Below are positions 32,140 through 43,979 of a DNA stretch of 64,000 bases, piece after piece. Origin of the DNA: Leguminivora glycinivorella (lineage: Eukaryota > Arthropoda > Insecta > Lepidoptera > Tortricidae); the NCBI RefSeq assembly GCF_023078275.1, contig NC_062993.1:9795252-9859251 (forward strand), in the 5' to 3' direction. Below the pieces are notes generated by a model. It made no database searches and was not told the origin of the DNA. It worked only from the letters and a program-made list of their open reading frames with translations. The stretch's first letter is position 1; every line of letters starts with the position of its first letter. The position numbers and the translations under genes were made by a program.

Positions 32140-34260
32140 GGGCGGCCTGTTGTAAATATGACATTTTCAATGAATTTGAAACTTTGATATGATAATAAGC
32201 GCCATCCATGTGGATGTGGAGTTAATTATTTATTATTTTTCCTTTAACATGTATAGCTAGACTGTAAGTGTTAAGGAATAATAAAAAAATAAATAATAAA
32301 AAATGTGGAGTTAATTATGTATTATTTAAGATTAAATTGGTTTTAAATCGACTTACTGCAAATAGTTCACTTTATGGCATGCATTATAAATAATTCGGGT
32401 AAATGACTATTATAATTCTTAAATTGGTTTAACCTAAGCTAACACATCAAAAAAGTCCTATTTTTGCATGTCTTCTGTTTCATTTGTATTTTAAAGTGAC
32501 GTTAAGACGATACAGGAGAGATCAATTCTCCATACAAACGTTCTCGACTATTTCCTCCCTGGTTTTTGAAGATAGAGCAATGATTTTTTCAGCACAGATA
32601 TGTTATTATTTTTATCTGTGTCGGACCGTTTTGATTTTTTTTTTCATGTTTTTATTTTTAAAGACGCTAGAGCCCATCAAACATTTCCAAAAACGGCCTT
32701 ATTGATTACGGGGCAGAAAAAGATGTGGTACCTATTCAAATTTGGTAACAATCAGCCAAAAAAATAAACAGCCCGACACAGATTATTTCAATGTTATTCA
32801 GATTCTCAAATTTCGTTACGATTGATTAAGTTTTGAAAAGGGAAACGGTCGGTTTTTTCGCAATATCTTTTAACTGAGTTGTTCTGAATGGACAATTTTT
32901 TTCGATAAATTTAGTTAATAACACTAGTATATTTAACTAAAATTCTAAAATTAAAAGGGGGGCTCCTTTCTATTTTAGCATTTTCGCTCCTGTAGCGTCT
33001 TTATCAAAACTTTTCTATTTTAGAAAAGATATATGTCTGTTTAGATTTCTTATTCTATAAAAATACACAACAAAGCAATTTTATGGCATCATTAATGTCA
33101 TTAGGTTTTGTTTCGAACGTCTGTTAGGTTTGTTGGCGGCAAAAATAAATTATCTACACATAAAAATGTAGTCAAACAGGTCATATAAAATTTTTCGCAA
33201 GTGTTTTATCTTTTAGCATTAGGTAGGTACTTTATTTTGTTTTGTTACATAATATTAATAAACAAATAAAAAATCTTTATTTGTTCCACACATACCTACT
33301 TAAAACATGAATAAGAAACAATTGGCGATAAAAAAGATAAAAAAAATTACTTAAAAGAAATATGTGGGCCCCTTTCGGGTAAAAGCTTTACATAATATTA
33401 CTACCGTTATAATCATATATCAAACGTACTGTTTTTAAAATTCACTTTTTGGTTTCGGTACCTTATTTTATGGACATAAAATATCAATAAATATATTTTA
33501 TAAACACTGTGGTAAATAAGATTGTACATTTTGGTAAATAAGATCAAAAATTTGCATTGATTATCGCCCACAGAAGTTTCTGCTTAATAAACAATAAATT
33601 TAATTAATAATGATACTGTCTAAAGTATCTAGGTCGATCGATCGGTACATTCGGTACCTATAATTTTTTTTATATGGGCCTGGCGGCCCAGTTTTTTAGT
33701 ATAAAATAAACATTTGTTACTGAATATTCATTCATCATTAATTACTACTTAGCTCAATAATAATTAAGGAGCTGGCCGGTTCCAAGACGTTGCCAAAAAC
33801 CCAACGAGCCACTGAAAGACTAATTGAAATACATGAATTGCAGGAGACAAATGGCGGTCACACTTTAATCAGCTAACGAATTGATAAATATATCCCAATA
33901 GCCCACTTAACTGACCGAAATTTCAATTATTGTCAACGAAAATAAAAAAGTTCAAAGAAATCTACGATGGCTACTTACGCGGTGAATTTCGCCACACTCC
34001 GGCGTACCGTCTTAAAAAACACATTAACACATATAGTACAATGTAGTAAACACTTATTTACACGATTCAAAAATAATTCACTCCGTTATAATACTTCGTA
34101 ACTTTTACGCGCGAAAGTTTCGTAGCGAGCGGCGTGAGCTATCAGCACGTGTGATCTCAGCGCGGGTCGCGCGAATACTGACAATGACAGCCTGAAAAAT
34201 GTTTTCCGAACGTTTCAAATTTTCATATTTCGAACACGCACTGCGAGGGCGGGAAAGCCG
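32140..34260. other. No clear feature; possible LINE 3' end at 33255-33400
   Basis: On the minus strand 33400-33255 contains AGCTTTTACCCGAAAGGGGC, then GTGTGGAACAAATAAAGATT, resembling a LINE 3' untranslated region with AATAAA. The rest is AT-rich and unannotated. Confidence 0.3.
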
Positions 34261-34271
34261 CGTTGGTACAG

Positions 34272-34615
34272 GCTACTTGCCTCCTAGTCAAATCAACTTC
34301 TTTTTAAAAACTGTCAAAACGAATTTGAATGACTTGCTAATATGGAATTTATATGAAATCGAATCGAGATTAATTCACAGAAATCGCGAAGCGTCTGGTT
34401 GAGGTAACTGGTGACCGAAGAGCTGGCGACTTCCTCGCTCAACGTATCAGCATTGCGATACACGAGGAAATGTTGCCAGTATCCTTGTCAACCTATTTTA
34501 GACATTAGCTAGCATTTAAGTTTAGTCTTAGTTTCTTATATAATTATGTAAATATGTTCATGTAAATAAAGAAGCTTTTTAAATCGAATTGAGTTACGTC
34601 ACGGTTCAGTTACCT
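34272..34615 (+). repeat. Repeat CTTGCCTCCTAGTCAAATCA, split by LINE
   Basis: CTAGTCAAATCAACTTCTTT and GAATTTATATGAAATCGAAT match 55590-55690. Beyond the LINE insert the host resumes with AAATCGAATTGAGTTACGTC and ACGGTTCAGTTACCTGAC. Confidence 0.65.
34369..34580 (+). pseudogene. LINE C-terminus (GDRRAG family), 13-bp TSD
   Basis: The frame reads FTEIAKRLVEVTGDRRAGDF then LAQRISIAI, aligning with residues 133-161 of the 202-residue frame at 55626-56234. Termination is followed by an A/T-rich 3' region with AATAAAGAAGCTTTTT. AAATCGAATCGAG at 34356-34368 recurs with one mismatch at 34581-34593. This shows that the GDRRAG protein is the C-terminus of a target-primed retrotransposon. Confidence 0.8.
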
Positions 34616-36289
34616 GACTTATTAAATAGAAATTTTATTTAAAAATACCTTCTGTCCATGTTTTTCTTATAAATTATCTGATGCTTTATTTCGTGCATGG
34701 TATATTTTTTTTTTTTTGTTTGCAATAAAGTTCAAATAAATAAATATTTATTAATGGGGTTAGCCGTTAGGGGCATTTTTGTTTTCTTTGTCCAAAACCA
34801 ATTTATTACCAAAATTTTAATAAAAGGCATACTAAGACACACAACCTCAATTAATAACGATCGATCATATTGTTTGTTCCTCCGCACGCATCGATCAGCG
34901 CCGCGTAAACAACTGTCTCACAAGTCTCACAACTAAACAGAACGTGAAATAGAACGATTGTTTTCAAGAGGAAAGAAACGGTCGCTAGTTGATACAAAGG
35001 TGGTCCCGGTTTTCCTCTCTGAATATCAGTGGCGGCTGGTGAAAATTTTTGCTAGGCAATCTCAAAAAGAAACCTATTTGACATTAATCAATTTTAGAAA
35101 ATCGATAATGGGAATATTGTCAACGGAAGATATCAAGGAAGAATCAACTTATGCTATTCTTATTTAAGTAAAACTTAAACACGACGTAACTTCTGGATAA
35201 TCTTAGGAAACCGGAACAGTACAAGTATTATTATGACACAAGTGTGGAAAATAGGAAATTCAAAACGAGTGACTATACATTAAAACGTGACCTAAGGGAG
35301 TGTTTAAAAAAATCGACATGATTTGCGATGCATGTGTATGTGTAGTGTAAAATGTTTTACAACGGCTCTATTTATAGGAATAAACGTGCCGTACATAAAT
35401 AAATGTGTTTATTTCTTTCCATCTTGTCCTCTCCATATTTCATGAACTATTGATTCCAGATAAAAAGTGTTAATACCTTTTTTGTAGGGAATTTTATGAT
35501 GATTGCTTGTATCTCAGAATATTTTTTGCTATGTGCCACAGTTTAAGAGCTATTCGCAAAAAAAACTTAAAAAAGGGACCTTTGCACCTCCCTCCACCCG
35601 TTAGCTCCACCCCCACCCCTCAGCACTTTTGAGTATGTGGATTAGAACAGCATTTCATACAACTATGCCAAAATTCGCTTATACATGAATTTTTTTTCGT
35701 TGAGGTAGGCTTCGTTGAGTGAGTTATATAAGTTTCGACATAGGCTGGTAAAGAACTAGGGTACTTTACGTCATAGGGCGGTAAGGTAGCGCCATATTCA
35801 CTTACTATACTTAAAATAAATATTTTCAATAATACATATAGTGGGGGGGAAGTTCAGGACTACGTTTTGTATGAAAAGGCGATTTTGACCGGATGACCGG
35901 GTCTCGACTTAAAAAGTTGGTAAAAGATGACGTGTTTTGGCGATTGCTAAGTGTCGCTGTCATGTTTAGTGTGATTTGTTGTTTTTCGTGCGGGTAATGG
36001 AGCGGTAAAGCGATTTTGACAGTCGATAGAAATAAATCTATTTACTACTCTTCTTAAATTTATAAAGGTACACTTAGAGTGCCTGCCTTTCCACCAGAGC
36101 ATTTCTATTTAAAGTTGTACCAAGTTCTTCTTATACCCCCTTACATTTTTTGCCATTTACTCTTAAGATTTACTTTTCAACTGGACAAATGCCATTTTTT
36201 ATTAAAATATATTAGATTGACACATCGTTAATTAAGAAAAATGCAGAATTAACCACTTTTTTCCTACTAAAAATCCAATTTTAAGATTC
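34616..36289. other. Mostly unannotated
   Basis: 35025-35110 carries the CAGTGGCGGCTGGTGAAAAT repeat also at 18106. 35235-35320 is a decayed copy of the ACGAGTGGCGATAAATT repeat of 38 and 53 kb. No gene. Confidence 0.35.
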
Positions 36290-36359
36290 CACCAATCAGC
36301 TTAGTCGAACCCGTTCCCGCCAGCGCTAAGCTAATCGGTTTGACTAAGCTGATTGGTGG
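36290..36359. repeat. 70-bp hairpin
   Basis: CCACCAATCAGCTTAGTC is mirrored by GACTAAGCTGATTGGTGG, with an inner GCTAAGCTAATCGG. Small palindromic element. Confidence 0.6.
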
Positions 36360-36438
36360 ATACTGGATAATATCCAGTGGATAACAATCACGTTCACGTA
36401 GTGCATATCTGGTGGAAAGGCACACTTAGTACACCTAA

Positions 36439-36571
36439 GTGCGTTTTCACATTATCCGATCCGATATCGGATGTCGGACCGATATCCCATACATCACGGG
36501 CGCCATCTTGGATTTTTTCCATTGAAATCCTTCCGACATCCGATATCGGATCGGATAATGTGAAAACGGAG
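36439..36571 (-). mobile_element. Harbinger-like MITE family H1, TAA duplication
   Basis: 133 bp, opposite orientation to 9189-9321. TAA at 36436-36438 and 36572-36574. Confidence 0.82.
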
Positions 36572-36669
36572 TAAGATGGCACATTTAGGTGTAGGTAAGT
36601 AAAATACAGTAGAGTTAGATCAAGCTAATTAATTGCATGACATGTTCAAGGATTAAGTATGAATAATGT

Positions 36670-37004
36670 CATCAACACAGAACTAGATTTAGATAGAAGA
36701 AACAAGTTCGTCTATTTGTATGGCGGCCGAGCGTGTCAGATTTTGTACTAAAGTTGTTACTTGCCTATGATTTTAAATATATCTCAGGCCCTAGAGTTTT
36801 CATAATTTTTGTGTTGTTGCAATTAAATATCACGTAACGAGGCATTTTTAATGTTTTTGTTGACTTCAACTTACAAAAATTGACGCTCGAAAGCTGCAAG
36901 CTGCGAGTAAAGACGGACAACTCAGTGGATTTTACTGAGTTCATTTGACACGCTAAATAGATACGTTTGCTTGATCTATGGTATATATGACATCTGTGGT
37001 CATC
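36670..37004 (+). repeat. Dispersed repeat, empty-site copy
   Basis: CACAGAACTAGATTTAGATA, GGCGGCCGAGCGTGTC, GAGGCATTTTTAATG and TACGTTTGCTTGATCTATGG. The same sequence at 42885-43715 is split by an AGGGTTCCG element exactly at GAGGCATTTTT. Confidence 0.75.
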
Positions 37005-37151
37005 AATATTTTTTTTTTTCGATGATACAACACTCCGTCTTACTTTGTTCTATTTATGTCGCTGCAAAGTTAGTTTAGACAGGATCTATTATTATTATTG
37101 CTTATACTGCCAATACTCTACGGATAAGCAACACATACATAACATCTGTAA

Positions 37152-37275
37152 GGCCGTTTTCACATTATCCGATCCGACATCGGATCCAAGGAGGCGGAAA
37201 ATCCAAGATGGCGCCTGTAATGTATGGGATATCGGTCCAACATCCGATATCGGATCGGGTAATATGAAAACGCAC
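37152..37275 (+). mobile_element. Harbinger-like MITE family H1, TAA duplication
   Basis: 124 bp, same ends as 9189-9321 with a small internal deletion. TAA at 37149-37151 and 37276-37278. Confidence 0.8.
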
Positions 37276-37279
37276 TAAG

Positions 37280-37852
37280 GCACAAATTCTTTGATTTTAA
37301 TAATGAATTATATCCTTATTGACAATGCCTTTAGGTACCTGAAACGTCATCGTTACGTCAGACGTCCTTGTTCCGGAACGCGAATTACGAGCAAATACAG
37401 GAAAAAATATCATTACTTACAACATTCTCATTCCACTGAAACTCAAAGGAAAATATGAATGTTTTATACCTAGATTTCAACACCAGGAAAATCTACTATG
37501 TTTTTTCCTGTGTCTGGGCAGTGAACAGGTATGTAAAACTATCCTTGCATAATTCATCAAGTTCCGGTTATTTCCGAGACACCCCCTAACAAGGTCAGTG
37601 CTGCCGGCAGATTTCGGAATTCCATCCCTTTCTAATACACCTAGCTACTATAAGTGAGAAAGAGAAGGAATGACGTTGCGTCTTTGATGTGACTTTAAGG
37701 AAACGTCATTATGCAAATGTATATAAATACTGGAAATATTGAGAAAGATATTAACAAAGTTATCCTTAAGATTAGAAATATAAGAACGTTTAATCAGTAA
37801 ATAATGACATAATTAATATTTAGATTGCCTATGAGCATTTTCATTATACTTT
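37280..37852. other. No recognised feature
   Basis: Non-coding, AT-rich. Confidence 0.3.
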
Positions 37853-37860
37853 GTAACATT

Positions 37861-38016
37861 CAAGCGCGGATCCAGCTTCATGCCCAGGGGGTGGGGGGGG
37901 GGGTCACGTGGTAAAGGCCCGGGGCCCCAGGGGGGGTCACGTGGTCTATTTGTATGGCAAACTTAGGCTCCAGGGGGAGGTCATGACCCCCCCCCTCCCC
38001 CCTGGATCCGCGCATG
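37861..38016. mobile_element. hAT-like MITE family h2, copy 2, 8-bp TSD
   Basis: 156 bp, ends CAAGCGCGGATCC / complement of GGATCCGCGCATG. GTAACATT at 37853-37860 and GCAACATT at 38017-38024 form a 7/8 duplication. Confidence 0.82.
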
Positions 38017-38179
38017 GCAACATTGAAGAGCGAGGGCATGGATGGACAGTTGTGTGCACTTGAAGCATAAGCGCATTAAATTTTCACATTATCCGATTCG
38101 ATATCGAATGTTGAGTGGATTTAAATGGCAAATGTCAAAGATGGCAGCTTAACATCAGTCCTAAAAAATTTAACTCATC

Positions 38180-38625
38180 ATCTGTACTGAAAAACGTCGT
38201 ACGATACACGTGCGAAAAGGAAATTCGTAACTCGTGTCGATTTAAAACACTCCCTTCGGTCGTGTTTTAATTTATCGCCACTCGTTTCGAACTTCCTTTT
38301 TTTCGCACTAGTATCGTAATGTACTATTTCGCCATATTGTACAACTTTAGTCGGGGAAGTGCCCTCATTTTTTAATATTCACTTAAATACTGGTACCTAC
38401 CTAGCAATATTTTTAATATTCGTTGTGGTCCGGCAATAACATCATTATAAAGAGATTTCCTTAACGACCGGGTCGTTTTGGCCGACGGACTCACTAAACG
38501 GTCTATCTTGTCTATGCTTCCTTTAATCTTTCGAGTTCGAAACGAGTGGCGATGAATTAAAACACGACCGAAGGGAGCATTTTAAATTGACACGAGTTAC
38601 GATCGTTACGTTTTTCAGTACAGAT
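38180..38625. mobile_element. Inverted-repeat element (ATCTGTACTGAAAAACG ends)
   Basis: 446 bp. The arms contain CTCGTGTCGATTTAAA, CTCCCTTCGGTCGTGTTTTA and CGCCACTCGTTTCGAACTT in mirror image. Single arms occur at 53205-53310 and 63045-63125. The interior is non-coding. Confidence 0.7.
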
Positions 38626-38706
38626 GGCCCTCCGAAGTTTCGACCTGGCATATAATGAACCACTTCTCGCACTAGTGCGTAAAAAAAACACCATCTGTAC
38701 TGAAAA
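38617..38706. mobile_element. Short MITE, CAGTACAGATGG ends
   Basis: TTTTTCAGTACAGATGG and CCATCTGTACTGAAAA enclose about 60 bp. The copy at 63115-63330 is interrupted by another MITE. Confidence 0.65.
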
Positions 38707-38715
38707 TATATTAAA

Positions 38716-38845
38716 TTTAGTTATTGTATTACGAAACTTTAAGATATAACCCCCGCACTAATATTTTTATGGGTATAGGAGGTTATTGTATTACGAAACT
38801 TTAAGATATAACCCGCACTAATATTTTTATGGGATAGGAGGCAAA
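38716..38845 (+). repeat. Two-copy tandem duplication, about 64 bp
   Basis: TTATTGTATTACGAAACTTT followed by AAGATATAACCC and CACTAATATTTTTATGGG occurs twice in a row, just before the CR1-like fragment. Confidence 0.7.
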
Positions 38846-38990
38846 CGAGCAGACAGATCGCCTGATGGTAAGCGATCACTGCCGCCCATGGACAACCGAA
38901 ACACCTGAAGTGTTGGAGGTGCGTTGCCGGCCTTTAAGATGGGTGTACGCTCTTTTCTTGAAGGTTTGAAGGTCGTATCGTCGTATTAGA
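38830..38990 (-). mobile_element. CR1-like LINE 3' fragment
   Basis: GGATAGGAGGCAAACGAGC, CGCCTGATGGTAAGCGATCA, GAGGTGCGTTGCCGGCCTTT and GTGTACGCTCTTTTCTTGAA match 59195-59330 nearly throughout. Coding strand minus. Confidence 0.7.
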
Positions 38991-39505
38991 GATAACAAGG
39001 TATCTTTACCTATCTATTAAGTCAATACAGCAGTCAAAATATATTTTAGTGTGAATAATAAGATGATGCTATGTTACAGTGTATATCATAATTCTATGAA
39101 ACTGTAAAGCCTAATTTTCTCATTATTTTTACGGGTATGTCAGTCTTCAATTCCATTACGAGTTACGTCTTAGACAATTGTAATATCCAAATAATTTACT
39201 TCAGTAATCCGGTATTTCCCAGCGTCTTCAACCCAAATGCTATTTTCCTCATAAACGAGCGGTAAAACTAATTTAAATAAAATCAGAAGAAAAGCCACTT
39301 CACAGAAAAGTCGGAACTATTTCTGTGGAATGTGCGTCAATCACAAGGTCGCGCGATTCTGTGGAAAAAGCGACAGTTTTACAATAGATATGTAGGTAAT
39401 AATTATTAGAGATATCTAAAATTCTAAGACTGCCAATCTTGTTGCGTCGTGTGGTACACCATCCTCAAATATTTGCAATGATTTAAACATTTATCGTGAT
39501 ACCAT
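38991..39505. other. No recognised feature
   Basis: AT-rich, non-coding. Confidence 0.3.
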
Positions 39506-41626
39506 AATAGTTATTTGTTATACAAGGGGGCAAAGTTGTATTTTAACGCCGAGTGTGGAATTGAAAAACGAGCAAGTGAAAGGATTCTATAGTCGAACCA
39601 CGAGCGAAGCGAGTAGTTCGAGAATAGAATCCTGAACTTGCGAGTTTTTTAACACACGAGAAGTAAAATACATTTTCAAACATGCAATGAAATATTGTCT
39701 TTACGTTCCTTAAAATGGGCTGGGAAGTATCGCTTTTTGGGCGCAACAACTCGAGAGGACTGTAAAGGGATTTCATATTATTTTTTAGGCCTAGGCCTGC
39801 AAAGTAACTTTTTTTTATAAAATATTGTCCTTTAGAGCATTTTTTTTTATTTCATTGTATGTTTGAGAAAAGCACTATACATGCCTCGGCGTGAAAACGG
39901 ATTCCCGGCCTCGTATCCCTATCCGGACGCTCGCTCGGCCGTATATACCCACTTGGCCGGAAATCCTCATTTTCCCGGCCTCTGATGTAATGTACTATTG
40001 CACCCGAGTGTAACACAAAAATTTTCCCCTCACTATAGCGAGGAAACTACAAAGCAAAAAATTAGTTTATCACTGCTTCCAGTAGTTCCACAGGTGGTAA
40101 ATCATCTTTATTACTAGATTCACCTACTTTTATCAATTTTAAAGCAGTTAAACTTACTTTATTCAAGGTCAAATTACTTTACCCACTAGTGGATGAAATG
40201 CGTTTTTACCCGCTGGTATTAAAGGACAAAACACGTGTTTCCGTGCTAGTGAGGGGAAAACGAAAATTTTCAAAGTCCAACGCGTAATCTAATTATTCTA
40301 ATTGCCTCTATACTTTCAATAAAAGTCAACGATAGAAAACTATTAAATATACAAAAAAAAACATTATATTTACCTAGCGTGGAAAAAATTGTCTCTAGAA
40401 AATGTCGCTTCATTCAAATTCTTATGATCTTATGACGAAGACGAGACGAGACGATAACAATATGATGCGACGTTTTGATGCATTTTTTTCTAGTAACTTG
40501 TAAACGGCTTGACGGGCTAGAGCAAATCCACTTAAGAATTTAACTAAACGTACCGATCTCCTATTTTACAGCTAATAACTACAACTACAAGAATGTACTT
40601 TTTTTTTTTAGGTTGATATATGAAGCTTTTATTTAGTTACATAATCTTAACAAAAATATATAATTACAAAAAGACACCAATTACACACTTACAAACTAAC
40701 ACAAAACTACATAAACCAAAAAAAAAAGGAAAAAAAAACCCTACAGTCTATTCATATAGGCCTAGTAACTTTGCGCGAGGCATTGTTCCCAGGAATGTAC
40801 TAAATTAGTCACAAACTGACCTAGAGCTTATCATTCTTTCAGGAAGCCGTTCCACGTTACTGAATGAGGGAAAATACTGAATGAATTCTACTGAACGAAT
40901 GCTATTGAATGATATCTGTTTACTCTGAATCGGATGAGTAATTGTGTTATTGTTATAAGGTTCAAGGTCGTGATAAAAACATAGAAATATTTTATTTTTT
41001 ATCATCGGGATGTGATTTTATGAAGTGACTCATATTAAGTGACTGTCTAGTAGCTGATTGTAGTTATGCTTGAATTGCGAACGTTCGATTTCGTCACAAA
41101 TATGTGGCCCGCTATTTTGAAATTATGAGCTAATTAATGACTAGTTTTCAATTTTACTATAAGAATTCTAAACATCCATAATACCAACATAGTATTTTTC
41201 CCCTTACTAGCTCGGAAACACGTGTCTTGTCCTTTAATACCAGCGGGTAAAAACGCATTTTATCCACTAGTGGGTAAAGTAATTTGACCTTGAATAAAGT
41301 CTAATTAACTGCTTTGAAATTGATAAAAGTAGGTGAATCTAGTAATAAAGATGATTTACCACCTGTGGAACTACTGGAAGCAGTGATAAACGCATTTTTT
41401 GCGATGTAGTTTCCTCGCTATAGTGAGGGGAAAAGTTTTGTGTTACACTCGGGTGCAAATGTATTTTACTTCTCGTGTGTTAAAAAACTCGCAAGTTCAG
41501 GATTCTATTCTCGAACCACTCGCTTCGCTCGTGGTTCAACTATAGAATCCTTTCACTTGCTCGTTTTTCAATTCCACACTCGGCGTTAAAATACAACTTT
41601 GCCCCCTTGTATAACAAATAACTATT
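39506..41626. mobile_element. Foldback element, 2.1 kb with about 425-bp arms
   Basis: Both ends start AATAGTTATTTGTTATACAA then GGGGGCAAAGTTG. The left arm is 39506-39670 plus 40003-40262, interrupted by about 330 bp; the right arm is 41208-41626. Shared blocks are ACGAGCAAGTGAAAGGATTC, CACGAGCGAAGCGAGT, GCACCCGAGTGTAACAC and GGACAAAACACGTGTTTCCG. The 0.95-kb middle (40263-41207) encodes no transposase. Single-arm relics: 49762-50024 and within 62034-62597. No duplication is visible. Confidence 0.72.
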
Positions 41627-41636
41627 TTTCTTAGTC

Positions 41637-41680
41637 TGTTGCAATGTCCCACCGCTGGGCAAACGCTGGCCCTTAGTTTT
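41637..41680 (-). pseudogene. LINE tail, family A, short relic
   Basis: TGTCCCACCGCTGGGCAAA is the complement of the conserved AFAQQWDT-encoding end seen at 63517-63650. Confidence 0.5.
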
Positions 41681-41865
41681 CGGGAATAAAATTCGAATAT
41701 TCTAAAGAGAATTTAAATTTTAAGGAAAAAGGTTATCAAGAAATCGAAAAATTAATTAATTTTATACTTAATAAACATTAAATTATATAAAAATATTTCA
41801 TAATATGTAACGTTCATATACGAAGAGAAAAATGAGCAATAAATAAATACTTACTATACTTAGGA

Positions 41866-42085
41866 CATTCTTACACAATGAGTAATGTCATATCGACAGT
41901 CCCACGGTAAGCTCAAGAACGCTTGTATTGTGAGTACTCAGACAACGATATATATAATATACAAATACTTATATACATAGAAGACATCCATGACTCTGGA
42001 ACAAATATCTGTGTTCATCACACAAATAAATGCCCTTACCGGGATTCAAACCCAGGACCGCGTCAGGACAGGAGCATTATGTTTG
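41866..42085 (-). mobile_element. SINE2 copy
   Basis: Minus strand: GGTTTGAATCCCGGTAAGGG (B box), CATTTATTTGTGTGATGAAC, ATATTTGTTCCAGAGTCATG, then a long diagnostic body ending near GTGTAAGAATGTCC. The A-box end is decayed. Confidence 0.75.
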
Positions 42086-42313
42086 TACGGAAAATAATTT
42101 TTCCCCTTCATTTGAACCTTGTCTCAGTTTAAGCATACTAGTTGCGTCATCTATGACGCTAAACAATAAAAATATAGTTAAATTTGACCCGAAATCGAGA
42201 AAAACTGGGTCATTTTCAATAACGGTCTATAAATACGCGTCTATCGGATATTTCCTTAATGGCGTGGAATCACTTTGTGGTATAGTTTATAGTTATTATT
42301 TTCCTTGACCATC

Positions 42314-42630
42314 ATCATCATCCTCCTTGCGTTATCCCGGCATTTGCCACGGTTCATGGGAGCTAGGTCCGCTTTTGACAACTAATCCCAAGATTTGGCA
42401 TAGGCACTAGTTTTACGAAAGCGACTGCCATCTGACCTTCCAACCCAAAGGGTAACTAGGCCTTATTGGAATTAGTCCGGTTTCCTTACGATGTTTTCCT
42501 TCACCGAAAAGCGACTGGCAAATATCAAATGACATTTCGCACATAAGTTCCGAAAAACTCATTGGTACGAGCCGGGGTTCGAACCCGCGACCTCCGGATT
42601 GAAAGTCGCATGCTCTTACCGCTAGGCACC
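42314..42630 (-). mobile_element. Full-length SINE1, 19-bp TSD
   Basis: Minus-strand copy of 19107-19432: a tRNA-like head with GCGGTAAGAGCATGCGAC and GGGTTCGAACCC, the TTTTCGGTGAAGGAAAACAT body and an ATGATGATG tail. ATTATTTTCCTTGACCATC is perfectly duplicated at 42295-42313 and 42631-42649. Confidence 0.92.
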
Positions 42631-42884
42631 ATTATTTTCCTTGACCATCCTGAGAAATTGTGATCGTCATAGCGTAGCAGATTCGATATAGTTATTTATA
42701 GACGAAGTTATTTATACCTAATAATTACCTATCTCTGACAGATTTTTCGTTTGCGTATTTTCTTTAATAACAAGTATATGGCAAACAAGCATACAGCCCG
42801 CCTATTGGTAAGCAGTCACCGTAGTATGAACAGTCAAGCTCACAAACACCTTTACAAACCAACATTCCAAATAAATGTATAACA

Positions 42885-43715
42885 CGCACAGAACTAGATT
42901 TTGATAGAAGAAACAAGTTCATCTATTTGTATAGGGGCCGAGCGTGTCGGATTGTGTACTGAAGTTGTTCTTGCCTGTGATTTTGAATATGTCTCAGGTC
43001 CTTGAATGTTTATAATTTTTGTGTAGTTACAACTGAATATCAAAGTGACGAGGCATTTTTAGGGTTCCGTACCAAAAAGGTACAACAGGAACCCTTATGG
43101 TGCGACTCTGTCCGTCTGTCTGTCCGTCTGTCACATTCCTAAATATCTCGAGGACTACTAATGCTATCAACTTGAAATTTGGAATAGTTGTGAACATTGT
43201 AAACCTTTACAAATAGAAAGTATAATTTTTTAAATATATTAATTTTAATTGTAGAAAATGGCCAAAATGAAAGGGGGGCAAACTGTAAATTTCAAGTTAC
43301 TAGGTCAAGTGGGGTATCGTTGGAAAGAGCTCAAATTGAACATAAATAAACTATTTTTTATAATTTTTTTATTGTGAAAAAAAAAAGAATTTTGAAGGAA
43401 AATGTAAAAAAAAATACCGTGAAAAAATAAGTGCCTATACTTTTGTCTTCTAGTCAAGTCATTAGAGTTATATGAAAATATGAGATTATTTTTACTAGGT
43501 AGTTTGAAAGAAAGTTTGTACGGAACCCTCGGTGGGCGAGTCCGACTCGCACTTGGCCGGTTTTTTTTATTTATGTTTTTGTTGACTTCACTGACGCCTG
43601 AAAGCTGCAAGCGGCGAATAAACAACTCAGTGGATTTTACTGAGCTCATTTGACACGCTAAGTAGATACGTTTGCTTGATCTATCGTATATATCAATATG
43701 ACATTTGTGGTTATA
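42885..43715 (+). repeat. Dispersed repeat, occupied-site copy
   Basis: Homologous to 36670-37004 on both sides of 43061-43568 (left GGGGCCGAGCGTGTCGGA; right TACGTTTGCTTGATCTAT). Confidence 0.75.
43061..43568 (+). mobile_element. AGGGTTCCG...CTTGGCCGG element with defined ends
   Basis: Starts AGGGTTCCGTACCAAAAAGG and ends CGACTCGCACTTGGCCGG plus eight T. Its ends are fixed by the empty site at 36670-37004 (GAGGCATTTTTAATG), so it behaves as a discrete mobile unit inserted at a T tract. No duplication beyond the T/A-rich target is recognisable. Non-coding. Confidence 0.82.
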
Positions 43716-43796
43716 CGACCTTATTGTGAGTTGTCATAGACGTGTTAATATATTTTTGGCATATTGGCAAGTTTTAAATACGACTATAAAGCCTTA

Positions 43797-43976
43797 AGTG
43801 GGTGATAGACGTACGAGCAATTACGCGTACTACCAGATTTCAAAACGGTTGTATCGTCGACGACTATGCGCGGCGGTTTTAAAGTAGGTAAGTAAGCGTA
43901 CTTTTACGGTGACACACAATCGAAAAAGGTCATCGAGCCATAAGTACGCGTACTTGCTCGTACATCTATCACCCAC
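43797..43976. mobile_element. MITE, probable TTA duplication
   Basis: 180 bp; inverted ends AGTGGGTGATAGACGTACG / CGTACATCTATCACCCAC and further GCAATTACGCGTACT / AGTACGCGTACTTGC. TTA adjoins both ends (43794-43796, 43977-43979). Confidence 0.65.
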
Positions 43977-43979
43977 TTA

